NCBI RefSeq assembly: GCF_900102495.1
Contig: NZ_FMVQ01000001.1
Coordinates: forward strand, 1 to 64,000
Origin: Nitrosospira sp. Nl5
GTDB taxonomy: Bacteria; Pseudomonadota; Gammaproteobacteria; Burkholderiales; Nitrosomonadaceae
Length of the DNA: 64,000 nt
Direction of reading: 5' to 3'
Made by a program: the position numbers and the translations under genes. The notes beneath the pieces are model-generated. The model was not told the DNA's origin and searched no databases. It was given only the letters and a program-made list of their open reading frames with translations. This document shows, in pieces, positions 27,859-35,721 of the stretch (the stretch's first letter is position 1; each line of letters opens with the position of its first letter).

Positions 27859-27939
27859 CAGTTGAACTCCATTCTGCCGGATACTATTCACGGGACAGGG
27901 TCAACGGTGGTTTTGTCGCAGCAAATCTTTTTGTCAGGA

Positions 27940-28239
27940 TTATTTCGACTTGGCGGCTTTCTTCAGGCTCTTGTACAGGTCAGGATCCTGGCTTTTCAGC
28001 ATTGCGGCCACGATCAGATCATCCTTCTTGATTTTGGACAGATCGATGTGCTCGACATGTACAAGGCGTACAAGCTCTCTCACCGGTCTTGGCATATTTC
28101 GGCCGCTTTCATAACGGGAGCCGCCACTTTGCGTGACGCCGACCTTGCTCCAGAAGTCATGCTGGTTAAGGCCCAGTTTACGGCGGATTTCACGAGGATT
28201 GGATATTTCTTCAAAGAGTTTCATGGTAACAGTTCTCAA
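27940..28239 (-). CDS. XRE-type helix-turn-helix regulator
   Basis: A 99-residue DNA-binding protein with a single Cro/CI-type HTH (about 18-70): REIRRKLGLNQHDFWSKVGV, then TQSGGSRYESGRNMPRPVREL. It has a lysine-rich C-terminus (SLKKAAKSK). Two ATG codons, at 28239 and 28224, are candidates; the second gives MKLFEEISNPREIRR, which I think is the better family start. The upstream 281-bp region to lysC is very AT-rich with repeated TTATCG words and a TTTACC/GGTAAA inverted repeat near 28385-28403, so it probably autoregulates or controls the divergent lysC. Target genes are unknown. Confidence 0.8.
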   Translation of the reverse strand: MRTVTMKLFEEISNPREIRRKLGLNQHDFWSKVGVTQSGGSRYESGRNMPRPVRELVRLVHVEHIDLSKIKKDDLIVAAMLKSQDPDLYKSLKKAAKSK

Positions 28240-28520
28240 TAAATTATCGTATGGGTTATGTTATCGGATTATCGCACATTCATAAATTTAATTCGTTTTC
28301 CTATTCAATGCAAGTATTAAGTACGCTCGATTTAACATTTATCATAATTGTTCCGGTTATCATATAGCATATGTTTAGTGTTCTTTACCGTAATCGGGTA
28401 AAATTTATATTCGCTCGGTGGTCAAATTTTTCCAGACTTGCAACGTCATTGATTCAACATATGAGACCCTTTTGTTTACGGCAGAGTTCCTTATCCTCAA
28501 TATAGAAAACGTCGTCAAGC
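28240..28520. promoter_or_regulatory. AT-rich divergent regulatory region before lysC
   Basis: 281 bp with no gene between the XRE regulator (minus) and lysC (plus). It is clearly more AT-rich than its neighbours, has several TTATCG words near 28247-28275 and an inverted repeat TTTACC/GGTAAA around 28385-28403. It should contain both promoters. No lysine riboswitch-like structure is apparent by eye. Confidence 0.4.
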
Positions 28521-29750
28521 GTGACACTCATTATTCAAAAATACGGCGGCACATCGGTTGGCAGCACCGAACGCATTAAAAATGTCGCACGCCGGATAGC
28601 GAGATTCCGGGCTCGAGGCCAGCAGATCGTGGTCGTGGTTTCCGCTATGAGCGGGGAAACCAATCGTCTTATTGCGCTGGCCAAGGAATTTCAGGCCCAT
28701 CCCGATCCGCGCGAACTGGACGTCATGGTTTCCACCGGTGAGCAGGTATCCGTCGCCCTGCTGTCGATGGCGCTGATGGATCTTGGCGTCAAGGCAAAGA
28801 GCTATACCGGGGCGCAGGTGAGGATACTTACCAATAATGCCTATACCAAAGCACGCATACTGAAAATCGATGAGGACAAAATACGCGCCGATCTCGATGC
28901 GGGATACGTCGTGGTGGTGGCAGGATTCCAGGGAGTGGATGAAAGCGGCAGCATTACCACGTTGGGCCGCGGCGGATCGGATACAACCGGGGTGGCGTTG
29001 GCGGCGGCACTTAAAGCCGAAGAATGCCAGATCTATACTGATGTGGATGGCATTTACACGACCGATCCGCGCATTGTGCCCGAAGCCAGAAAACTCAAGA
29101 CCATTACCTTCGAGGAAATGCTCGAAATGGCGAGCCTCGGCTCCAAGGTGCTGCAAATCCGATCGGTCGAATTCGCCGGTAAATACAAGGTCAGGTTACG
29201 GGTGTTGTCCAGTTTCAATGAAGAGGGCGAGGGCACGCTGATTACGTTCGAGGAAGGCGAAAACATGGAACACGCGATAATTTCAGGTATTGCATTCAAC
29301 CGCGACGAGGCGAAGATTACCGTGCTCGGTGTGCCGGACCGTCCTGGTATTGCCTATCAAATTCTTGGCCCGGTAGCCGATGCCAACATCGATGTGGATA
29401 TGATTATCCAGAATGTCGGCCACGACGGCATGACGGATTTCTCATTCACCATACACCGCAACGAATTCGCCAGGACCGTGGATATCCTGAAGAATCAGGT
29501 GCAGCCGCATATCGGGGCACGCGGCGTAATGGGGGGCGACCGGATAGCCAAAGTATCGGTGGTGGGCGTGGGAATGCGCTCGCACGTCGGAATTGCCAGC
29601 AGAATGTTTCGTGCCCTGGCGGAAGAAGGGATTAATATCCAGATGATTTCCACCTCCGAGATAAAGATTTCCGTAGTGGTGGACGAGAAATACATGGAAC
29701 TTGCCGTGCGGGTGTTGCATAAGGTTTTCGACCTGGATCAGGTATCCTGA
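28521..29750 (+). CDS. lysC: Aspartate kinase (aspartokinase)
   Basis: Phosphorylates aspartate, the first step toward lysine, threonine and methionine. The 409-residue chain has the kinase domain with IIQKYGGTSVGSTERIK at the N-terminus, VSTGEQVSVALL and GRGGSDTTGVALAAAL, followed by paired ACT domains (about 264-409, starting ITVLGVPDRPGIAY) that bind lysine and threonine as feedback inhibitors. It is monofunctional, with no homoserine dehydrogenase fusion. The start is GTG at 28521. It is the last chromosomal protein gene before the integrated element and ends 81 bp before tRNA-Ser. Confidence 0.96.
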   Translation: MTLIIQKYGGTSVGSTERIKNVARRIARFRARGQQIVVVVSAMSGETNRLIALAKEFQAHPDPRELDVMVSTGEQVSVALLSMALMDLGVKAKSYTGAQVRILTNNAYTKARILKIDEDKIRADLDAGYVVVVAGFQGVDESGSITTLGRGGSDTTGVALAAALKAEECQIYTDVDGIYTTDPRIVPEARKLKTITFEEMLEMASLGSKVLQIRSVEFAGKYKVRLRVLSSFNEEGEGTLITFEEGENMEHAIISGIAFNRDEAKITVLGVPDRPGIAYQILGPVADANIDVDMIIQNVGHDGMTDFSFTIHRNEFARTVDILKNQVQPHIGARGVMGGDRIAKVSVVGVGMRSHVGIASRMFRALAEEGINIQMISTSEIKISVVVDEKYMELAVRVLHKVFDLDQVS

Positions 29751-29751
29751 G

Positions 29752-31422
29752 TTACGCGAAAACCGTGCCGGGCACCGAGATGCATTGTTTGACCGAAGAG
29801 TGGTAAACCGCTATCCTAATGCCTCTTTTTCGGAGAGATGGCCGAGTGGTCGAAGGCGCTCCCCTGCTAAGGGAGTATAGGCTCAAAAAGCTTATCGAGG
29901 GTTCGAATCCCTCTCTCTCCGCCACTTGAATTCGCTTGCTTGCAAGTGCTCCTAGCAGCTTGAAAGGTAATGGGGTTTCAGCGGTTCTAAGTCCCGTGTT
30001 CCGATGATATTGAAATCCCTCCGGAAAAGCGAGTTTCAGCACTGTGCGGCGGTCGCACAATCGCCCGGAACTCCAGAGGTTATGCGGGTTTGAGATAAAA
30101 TCCAGAGCGGTTCTAAGTGCCGCATCGAATGAACGCATCGGGCGCAGCGATTGGCCGGATTTTTCAACAAGAACAGCCTTGTCGGTTTCGAGTTTCTTGA
30201 TCCGCGTTTCATAAGCCTTGATCATCGCATCGCCATCCGTTTCCACCAGCCTGTCCATCAGTTGCTCGATCTTGGTATCCAGCTTGCGTATTTCATCCTC
30301 AAGCGCTTTTCTGCGATGCGCGATTTGCGCCTGCCGGTAATTCCACCACGTCTCGAACATCTTGGTTGCGGTTTTGAATAAAGGTGCGGCAGGTTCGAGT
30401 TTGTGCAGCAGGCTTTCGAACTCCCCCTCGATCTTCTCGCGCCGGATTGCCTTGCCGTAGCTCTCACAGCGTTTGGTAAAGCAATAATAATAGGGATAGT
30501 GCTTGCTGCGCCCCTTGGTCCAGCATGCGGTAAGCGGGTTATCACAATCCGCGCAGCATACCGATGACCTGAGCGGGAAGTCTTCGTTCAAGTCCTTACG
30601 AGCAGGGATTTTGGCTTTTTCCTGCATGCGATCTTGGATTTTTTGAAACGTCGCCAAAGAAATAAGAGGCTCATTCTGTGCCGGGCGCAAGGACACATCC
30701 ATGATGTCCGACTGAATATGTCCGGCATAGATCACCCGGCTTAGAATCCGGTTGACGTGTTCGTTGCTGACTTCCCCCTTGGCGTTCTTGGGAAATTCCG
30801 GAAATTGTTCAAAGAAGCGTTTCACCTCGGCCCTGAGTTGGAAGCGACCGCTGGCATACCCTTCCAGCCCCTCGGCAACAATACTGGCCAACGGTTCGTT
30901 GCGTACCAGCACCTTCCCGTGGCCCGGTTTCGCAGCGTATTTATAACCGATGGGGGCGAAATGAACCCAATATCCATTCAGCATACGCGCCCTACGGCGG
31001 TTGCGTGTTTGTTCGGCGTTCTTCTGCCGGTGATGTTGCGACACGCTGGCAAGTAAATGCTCGACCAGCAATGAGTCCGAGTCTTCACCGAACTCGATAC
31101 TTGGGGAGGCAAGCTTCGCGCCTGTACTGGCAATGGCCGTGCGCAAGCGAAGGTGTGTTTGAATTCCCCGAGCCAGCCTGGACAAGTCATCTATAATAAT
31201 TGTCAGATTGTCCTTGCGATGCGCACGCGCAAATTTGAGCATCGCCTGCATGCCGGGCCGGTCGATCAGGGAGCCGGATTCAGAATCCTGAAATACCTGC
31301 ATCACTTCCAAATTGCGATATTGTGCAAACTCGCGGCACCTCGTTGCCTGAGACATCAGGCCGTCATGTTCCTTGGATTGTCGCTTCGTTGAAACTCTAC
31401 AATAAATCACGGCTTTATCCAT
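29752..31422 (-). CDS. Large serine recombinase (integrase) of the element
   Basis: Site-specific recombinase that would insert and excise the element. From ATG 31422 (MDKAVIYCRVSTKRQSKEHD) it has the resolvase catalytic domain (about 1-145, nucleophile serine in CRVST), a Recombinase domain (about 155-265), a zinc ribbon (CCADCDNPL with CFTKRCESYG), and a coiled coil (about 395-445), the standard order of large serine integrases. The open frame extends to 31500, but the ATG at 31422 gives the conserved start and overlaps the upstream ORF by 8 bp. The C-terminus is unusual: the last 56 or so codons run antisense through tRNA-Ser and 80 bp of chromosome, so the stop codon is supplied by the host. 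The excised form would encode a different tail. Confidence 0.9.
   Translation of the reverse strand: MDKAVIYCRVSTKRQSKEHDGLMSQATRCREFAQYRNLEVMQVFQDSESGSLIDRPGMQAMLKFARAHRKDNLTIIIDDLSRLARGIQTHLRLRTAIASTGAKLASPSIEFGEDSDSLLVEHLLASVSQHHRQKNAEQTRNRRRARMLNGYWVHFAPIGYKYAAKPGHGKVLVRNEPLASIVAEGLEGYASGRFQLRAEVKRFFEQFPEFPKNAKGEVSNEHVNRILSRVIYAGHIQSDIMDVSLRPAQNEPLISLATFQKIQDRMQEKAKIPARKDLNEDFPLRSSVCCADCDNPLTACWTKGRSKHYPYYYCFTKRCESYGKAIRREKIEGEFESLLHKLEPAAPLFKTATKMFETWWNYRQAQIAHRRKALEDEIRKLDTKIEQLMDRLVETDGDAMIKAYETRIKKLETDKAVLVEKSGQSLRPMRSFDAALRTALDFISNPHNLWSSGRLCDRRTVLKLAFPEGFQYHRNTGLRTAETPLPFKLLGALASKRIQVAEREGFEPSISFLSLYSLSRGAPSTTRPSLRKRGIRIAVYHSSVKQCISVPGTVFA
29832..29924 (+). tRNA. tRNA-Ser (anticodon GCU); integration site of the element
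   Basis: A 93-base tRNA with long variable arm. The acceptor GGAGAGA pairs with TCTCTCC; CTCCCCTGCTAAGGGAG gives anticodon GCU; the T-arm is GAGGGTTCGAATCCCTC; and CCA is encoded (29922-29924). The integrase ORF on the other strand runs right through it, and foreign genes begin immediately after the CCA end, so this is the attachment site, and the tRNA is left intact. Confidence 0.96.
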
Positions 31423-31726
31423 TGGGCGTGCTCCTTTCACCGTTGCTTGCTCTTTCATTGAACGGCTGCTTTGCCTTCTCAGATTCATCTTTTTCTTCAT
31501 TCAACGCAGCGTATAAAAATGTCGGCATGATCATCTGCACCGCATCCATGTCCAGATTGAGATCGCACATGGTGCGCATAATATCCCACAGGATCGATAG
31601 TAATTCGTTTTCCTGCTCGGCAGTCAGATCGAAATCGGCCAAGTCCGTACGGTAGGCGTCACAATCGAGGATAGGCGCAGAGATGACCTGTTCGTTTTTA
31701 CGCTGTGTTACCGTTTCGTCGTTCAT
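31415..31726 (-). CDS. Small acidic protein upstream of the integrase, unrecognised
   Basis: A 103-residue acidic protein (MNDETVTQRKNEQVISAPIL) whose centre, LTAEQENELLSILWDIMRTMCDLNLDMD, looks helical. It overlaps the integrase start by 8 bases and is the first gene of the integrase operon. No DNA-binding motif is evident. A recombination directionality factor or integrase partner would fit the position, but this is only inference. An inverted repeat at 31794-31814 lies just upstream. Confidence 0.65.
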   Translation of the reverse strand: MNDETVTQRKNEQVISAPILDCDAYRTDLADFDLTAEQENELLSILWDIMRTMCDLNLDMDAVQMIMPTFLYAALNEEKDESEKAKQPFNERASNGERSTPNG

Positions 31727-31793
31727 ATTGCCTCCTTTACGTTATCAAGGCCATGCCTTGTTGGCTATGAGTTCATCTATCGTTTCCCCTTCA

Positions 31794-31814
31794 TTGTTTA
31801 AAAAAATTAAACAA
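31794..31814. promoter_or_regulatory. Inverted repeat upstream of the integrase operon
   Basis: TTGTTTAA (31794-31801) and TTAAACAA (31807-31814) form a perfect 8-bp dyad with a 5-base spacer in the AT-rich 225-bp region ahead of the integrase operon. It is placed to act as an operator for a dimeric repressor. No matching repressor gene is obvious nearby. Confidence 0.45.
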
Positions 31815-31951
31815 CTCAACAAGAACAAATATAGAACATAGTTTTCATGAAATAGCAATAAAATCCTAATCTTACATTCGAGATTCCGGGGGGAATCCGT
31901 CTTTTTTCCCTAACAGTTTTCCGTATGAAATGATTCATTAAGCTGCCTCTC

Positions 31952-32413
31952 CTAGCGCTGCGGCACCCGCTGTTTCTGCATCTTTGTCTCTGCATTCATC
32001 TGCATGGTTTGTTCGGGTTGTTCAAGCGTCCGGTGTTGCTCGCGTTGCCGGTTGAGATCGGCCAGCCGGGCGTCACGCTGTTCGCGCAGCCATGCGCGGT
32101 TAAACGTCTCGCGGATGGGGGCTTGCACGAATTCAGGCCGCAATTCGGGAAACGGTTTATCCCGCTTTACCATCTGCGAGCCGCCCCCGGAACGCTCAGT
32201 ATCGCCGCGCCGCTGCGCCTCGGTTTGCTCCATCGCCATGATCTGCTTGGCGATATACGGATCGCGGGCAAGATCGAACGCTCGATGGAGCGGCGGCGCT
32301 TGCCGGAAGCTTTCAGGATTATCGTTTGCCAGTTCTGGGTGTTTTCCGGCAAAGCTCGTCGTTTGCGCCGCCGAGCTGTTATCGCTCGGGGCCATGATCC
32401 GGCGCTCGGCCAT
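31952..32413 (-). CDS. Plasmid-type hypothetical protein, Gln/Arg-rich
   Basis: A 153-residue hydrophilic protein rich in Gln, Arg and Glu, with a probably helical C-terminal half (AWLREQRDARLADLNRQREQ). It has no membrane segment or known motif. It overlaps the end of the gene upstream of it by 35 bases in a different frame. It belongs to the minus-strand mobility arm next to the coupling-protein gene, so a role in conjugative processing is possible. Function unknown. Confidence 0.55.
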   Translation of the reverse strand: MAERRIMAPSDNSSAAQTTSFAGKHPELANDNPESFRQAPPLHRAFDLARDPYIAKQIMAMEQTEAQRRGDTERSGGGSQMVKRDKPFPELRPEFVQAPIRETFNRAWLREQRDARLADLNRQREQHRTLEQPEQTMQMNAETKMQKQRVPQR

Positions 32414-32663
32414 TATTTACCGGCTGCTGCGCAGCCCGCTCATCCTGATAATCCTGCATCCTTTGATCGCGTTGCTCGCGCAAGGTAATGCGCCCGTCAA
32501 TCGGAATACTATCCAGAACAAGCTCGGCACCGCGTCCATCCTTGTGCTTCCACATTGCGCCCACGCGGTTCCAGTATTCCTTGCCGTCCGGCGTACCCCG
32601 CACCGCATAGGCAATCTGGTCGGGCTTGCGTCCCACCTGCGATGGAGAATCTTCATCAGGCAT
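32379..32663 (-). CDS. Small conserved protein of mobilizable elements
   Basis: A 94-residue protein with a compact core, YWNRVGAMWKHKDGRGAELV followed by LDSIPIDGRITLRE. I recognise this from small genes next to conjugation genes on proteobacterial elements, where the function is unknown. The GRITLRE end looks like a short beta-rich fold. It overlaps the next gene by 35 bases, so the two are coupled. Recognition of the family is from memory and not checked. Confidence 0.65.
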   Translation of the reverse strand: MPDEDSPSQVGRKPDQIAYAVRGTPDGKEYWNRVGAMWKHKDGRGAELVLDSIPIDGRITLREQRDQRMQDYQDERAAQQPVNNGRAPDHGPER

Positions 32664-32772
32664 GTCGTTTGAATTTCAGTTGCTCATAATCGAACCCTCG
32701 TTGAGTTGCCTGCATGTATCGATGCCGCACCCGGATGCAGGCGAATGCCGGGAGCAGTTAAAAAATCGACGC

Positions 32773-33066
32773 TTACAGTTGTATTTGCTGTCCTGTTCGT
32801 CGGTCGATGATCACGATCACGGGGCAGTCATCGCCCACGTTGCGCTCGATCAATCCGCGCCCGCCGAGATAGACGCAATCGCTGTAGTCGCGGTAGGTGC
32901 CGTATTGCTTATAGGTGTACCAAACCAAGAGATGCGGCCCGACAGGCGAGATTACCCACACGGCTATAAGCAGCAAGAACCAGTGGCGCAGCAGATAGGT
33001 GATGCTCCGCAGTAACACTGACAGCCATGCAAACGGACGGTATTTTTTGGGGGAATAGGTTTTCAT
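32773..33066 (-). CDS. Small membrane protein next to the coupling protein
   Basis: A 97-residue protein with one strong membrane helix (WFLLLIAVWVISPVGPHLLVW, about 30-50) preceded by basic residues. A C-terminal soluble part has two cysteines (DCVYLGGRGL, DDCPVIVIID) that could form a disulfide if periplasmic. It lies 9 bp downstream of the coupling-protein gene. Small membrane proteins in this position often work with relaxosome or coupling components. Function unknown. Confidence 0.6.
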   Translation of the reverse strand: MKTYSPKKYRPFAWLSVLLRSITYLLRHWFLLLIAVWVISPVGPHLLVWYTYKQYGTYRDYSDCVYLGGRGLIERNVGDDCPVIVIIDRRTGQQIQL

Positions 33067-33075
33067 TGTTTTCTC

Positions 33076-34833
33076 CTAGAGACGCAGCTTGATTTTCTTG
33101 CGGAACGGCTTGCCGTGGAATGGGTTGATCCCCACTTGCGAGCGCCACGGCTCGATCTCGGCGTAACTCACCGGCTCGAACAGAATGGGTCGGTGCTGGC
33201 GCACGAACAGGATGCCTTCCTGCATGCGCCTGATTTCATCAGGGGTGGCGAGCGGGCGAGCTGCTTCGCTCAAGTTTTCGTTCAAGCCGAACTGGTCGAT
33301 GGTGCGGCTGGTGCCGGTGGCCATCACGGTTTGATCCCCCAGCATTTGTCTGGAAATCAGTTCCAGTGTTTTGGGCGAGCGTTGTCCGGGTAGAAACTGC
33401 TTGATTTCAGTTTGACTTAAGAGCGTTTCAACAGCAGTGGGGCCGTACACTTTTGAAAAAGTATCTAAATCCTGAAATATGAGATGAAGTCGGAGACCGT
33501 ACGATCTGCCCCATGTGAGGAGGGTCTCTAGCCCATTGACCTTATAATTCGTGGCCTCATCCAGAATGTAATACACGGGCCGTTCTTTATTTGAATGGCG
33601 CTTTACCGCCGTCATGCAGCACCACTGCATCAAACCGATAAATGCTTTGTAAGCCTCCATGCGGCTTGCGTCGGCCACGATAAATAACGTGGTGGGCTTC
33701 TTGCCCTCCTTGAGATCGTTCATGCTAAAGGTCGAGCGGCTCATGGCCGGGGCGAGCCGCCCGAATGCGAAGGCAGCCATACTTTGTTGCGTCCCTGAAT
33801 GAAAACTCTCGAAGGTGCGGTTATCGGTGCCCGACATCAATGCGATCAGGTTTTGCGCTCTGGCCCTGACCAGCTCCGCAAACTCCGTGACATCTTTTGC
33901 ATCGTGCACTTTCGCCCATTCGGTCTGCTCGATTGGAAACGGGCCGTCAGGATGTGGTTTGTCTTGGATATCTACCCCAACGATCCAGCGGGCCATATCG
34001 CCCAGACGGGTACGGTTTTCGATCAGCAGTGCAACCGATGAAAGCGTCGCGTCGTGTAAATCGACCATGACCTCGAAAAGGACGGCGTCGGTGATCAACC
34101 GCCGTCCGCCCTCCCGGAAGAAAGTATCGTCCGATTCCTTGTCACCGGGCTCTGACAGGATTTGCGCACACATTTCGCGAAGATCGTCCATGACATCGCG
34201 CAGACCCCCAGAGCGAGCAAGATCGTCGGCAATAATATCCAGAGGACTGAAACTATCCCCGTGCCCAACGATGTCCGCCCATAAATTTCCGGGATTCAGC
34301 ACACGCACGATCTCGCCGCGCTTTTCCAGCGCAGCCTTGCACATGCATACGAGTTCGCCCTTGAAGTCCGCCACAACCTTGCTGTGCCCGATGCTCATGA
34401 TGTTAGGCACAACCGTATAGATGCCCTTTCCGGCCCCCGCAGGGGCTAGGGTGAGGACATTCGATGCATACCGAAAGAATAGAGCGGACCCCGCAGCACC
34501 CGCATACTGCCCCCAGAAAGGCCCGCACTTGCCTTTGGTCAATCCGCCTTTGACTTCCTTGAGCGTCGCCCATGCAGAAGTGCCATGTTTTCCCGTAGGT
34601 TCGCGACTGGCGAAGAAATCGATGAAGTGCGCAGCATTGTCGAGCGCACGGATAACGGCTTGCAGACAGAACAAACCCGCCAACAAATGGATGAGTGCTG
34701 AAAACCAGTCAATGCGGCCAGCCATCATTGGCGGATTAAGGTGATAGGCCCACCACGCCATCCCGGTTGCAATACCGGCAAGGGCCAGTAGGGTGGCGGG
34801 GGATCGATGGCTGCGAGAGTGCGGAGCCATCAT
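33076..34833 (-). CDS. VirD4/TraG-type coupling protein (T4CP)
   Basis: Hexameric ATPase that brings relaxase-bound DNA to a type IV secretion channel. The 585-residue protein has two N-terminal membrane helices (about 12-30 and 44-64). The Walker A is TLAPAGAGKGIYTVVPN near residue 131, with the FKGELV segment typical of the family. Walker B is YYILDEATN near 421, and GRSYGLRLHLIFQD follows. The family is clear, but the Walker A ends GAGKG rather than GxGKS/T, as in a subset of TraG-like proteins. No VirB/Trb channel genes are near, so it would have to use the channel of a helper element. A relaxase is found 24 kb away at the right end. Confidence 0.88.
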   Translation of the reverse strand: MMAPHSRSHRSPATLLALAGIATGMAWWAYHLNPPMMAGRIDWFSALIHLLAGLFCLQAVIRALDNAAHFIDFFASREPTGKHGTSAWATLKEVKGGLTKGKCGPFWGQYAGAAGSALFFRYASNVLTLAPAGAGKGIYTVVPNIMSIGHSKVVADFKGELVCMCKAALEKRGEIVRVLNPGNLWADIVGHGDSFSPLDIIADDLARSGGLRDVMDDLREMCAQILSEPGDKESDDTFFREGGRRLITDAVLFEVMVDLHDATLSSVALLIENRTRLGDMARWIVGVDIQDKPHPDGPFPIEQTEWAKVHDAKDVTEFAELVRARAQNLIALMSGTDNRTFESFHSGTQQSMAAFAFGRLAPAMSRSTFSMNDLKEGKKPTTLFIVADASRMEAYKAFIGLMQWCCMTAVKRHSNKERPVYYILDEATNYKVNGLETLLTWGRSYGLRLHLIFQDLDTFSKVYGPTAVETLLSQTEIKQFLPGQRSPKTLELISRQMLGDQTVMATGTSRTIDQFGLNENLSEAARPLATPDEIRRMQEGILFVRQHRPILFEPVSYAEIEPWRSQVGINPFHGKPFRKKIKLRL

Positions 34834-34835
34834 TC

Positions 34836-35701
34836 TTATCCAGCGGTATGACCGTCGCGAATGCGGGTAAACACTGGGTTCACCGCACCGTTGCCGGTAA
34901 AATAATCCCGCCAGAAGCCAGTCAGTTCTTCCTCGCTTTGGCAGTATTTCAAAGATCCTTGCCCGTAGCCGTAACGCTGCAATAGCAACACCTCAACTTC
35001 GATTCCTTCGAGCGAGCGCGGTGCTAGCCGGTTCTTATAGGTTTCCCGTTCCCGAAATATGCGGAAGGGCGGCATCTGGTTTTGTCTGTAGCAGAACTGC
35101 GCGGTATCGGAGTTTTGCAACAGGTCGCTCAATACGATCAGGCGGCTGCCCGGCACGAAATCCTTCATGTCTGAAACGTTCTTGATCAATCTCCAGCATC
35201 GGCGATTGCGAGAGCTGCCTGCGGGATTCCTCCGGCGTCGGCGACAGCATGGCCTCGATCTGCGGGACATAGACTGTCTCAAAAGAGGCGCTTCTTTTGC
35301 TTCTTCAGATAACCGGCGGATACGCCCTGTGCGCCGATATTCTCAAGATCGTCGGAATTGCGCGGAGCGCCGCAGATATGGAAGCGTGCCTTGGGAGTCG
35401 AGCTGATCTGGTCGCCCTCGGTGGTGACAAAGCTCAGGCGCTCGTTAAAGCTAAGGTTGGCGTAAAGCTCATCAAGGTAATGACGCACCGAGCGCGTTTG
35501 CATCGTGTTCAACCGGGGCTCGCTTGCGTCGAACAGCACCACGGTATGGCGTTGCTCGATGCCCTCGAAACAGCCGTACTGATCGGATACCGGCTGATCG
35601 AAGGTGGTCAAGGCGGCGTAAGCCAAAGCCCCGATGCCTGAAGCCAGCGCAACGCTCAGCATGACGATCTTGTGTAAATCGCGGTTCTTTCTTCGTTTCA
35701 T
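34836..35701 (-). pseudogene. Secreted or membrane vWA-like protein, broken by two frameshifts
   Basis: Three reading frames together look like one protein. Frame A (from ATG 35701) gives a signal-anchor (KIVMLSVALASGIGALAYAA) and VVLFDASEPRLNTMQTRSVR, then runs to TGA near 35280. Frame B continues with ETVYVPQIEAMLSPTPEESR to about 35190. Frame C continues from about 35190 with KDFVPGSRLIVLSDLLQNSD to the stop at 34836. One extra T in the TTTT run at about 35277-35280 and one extra G near 35190 explain both shifts. VVLFDASE and IVLSDLLQ resemble the paired strands of von Willebrand A-type domains. It sits between the coupling protein and a membrane protein of the same arm. Sequencing errors could mimic this. 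Confidence 0.6.
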
Positions 35702-35721
35702 GGGAGTCTCCTTAAAAAGAG

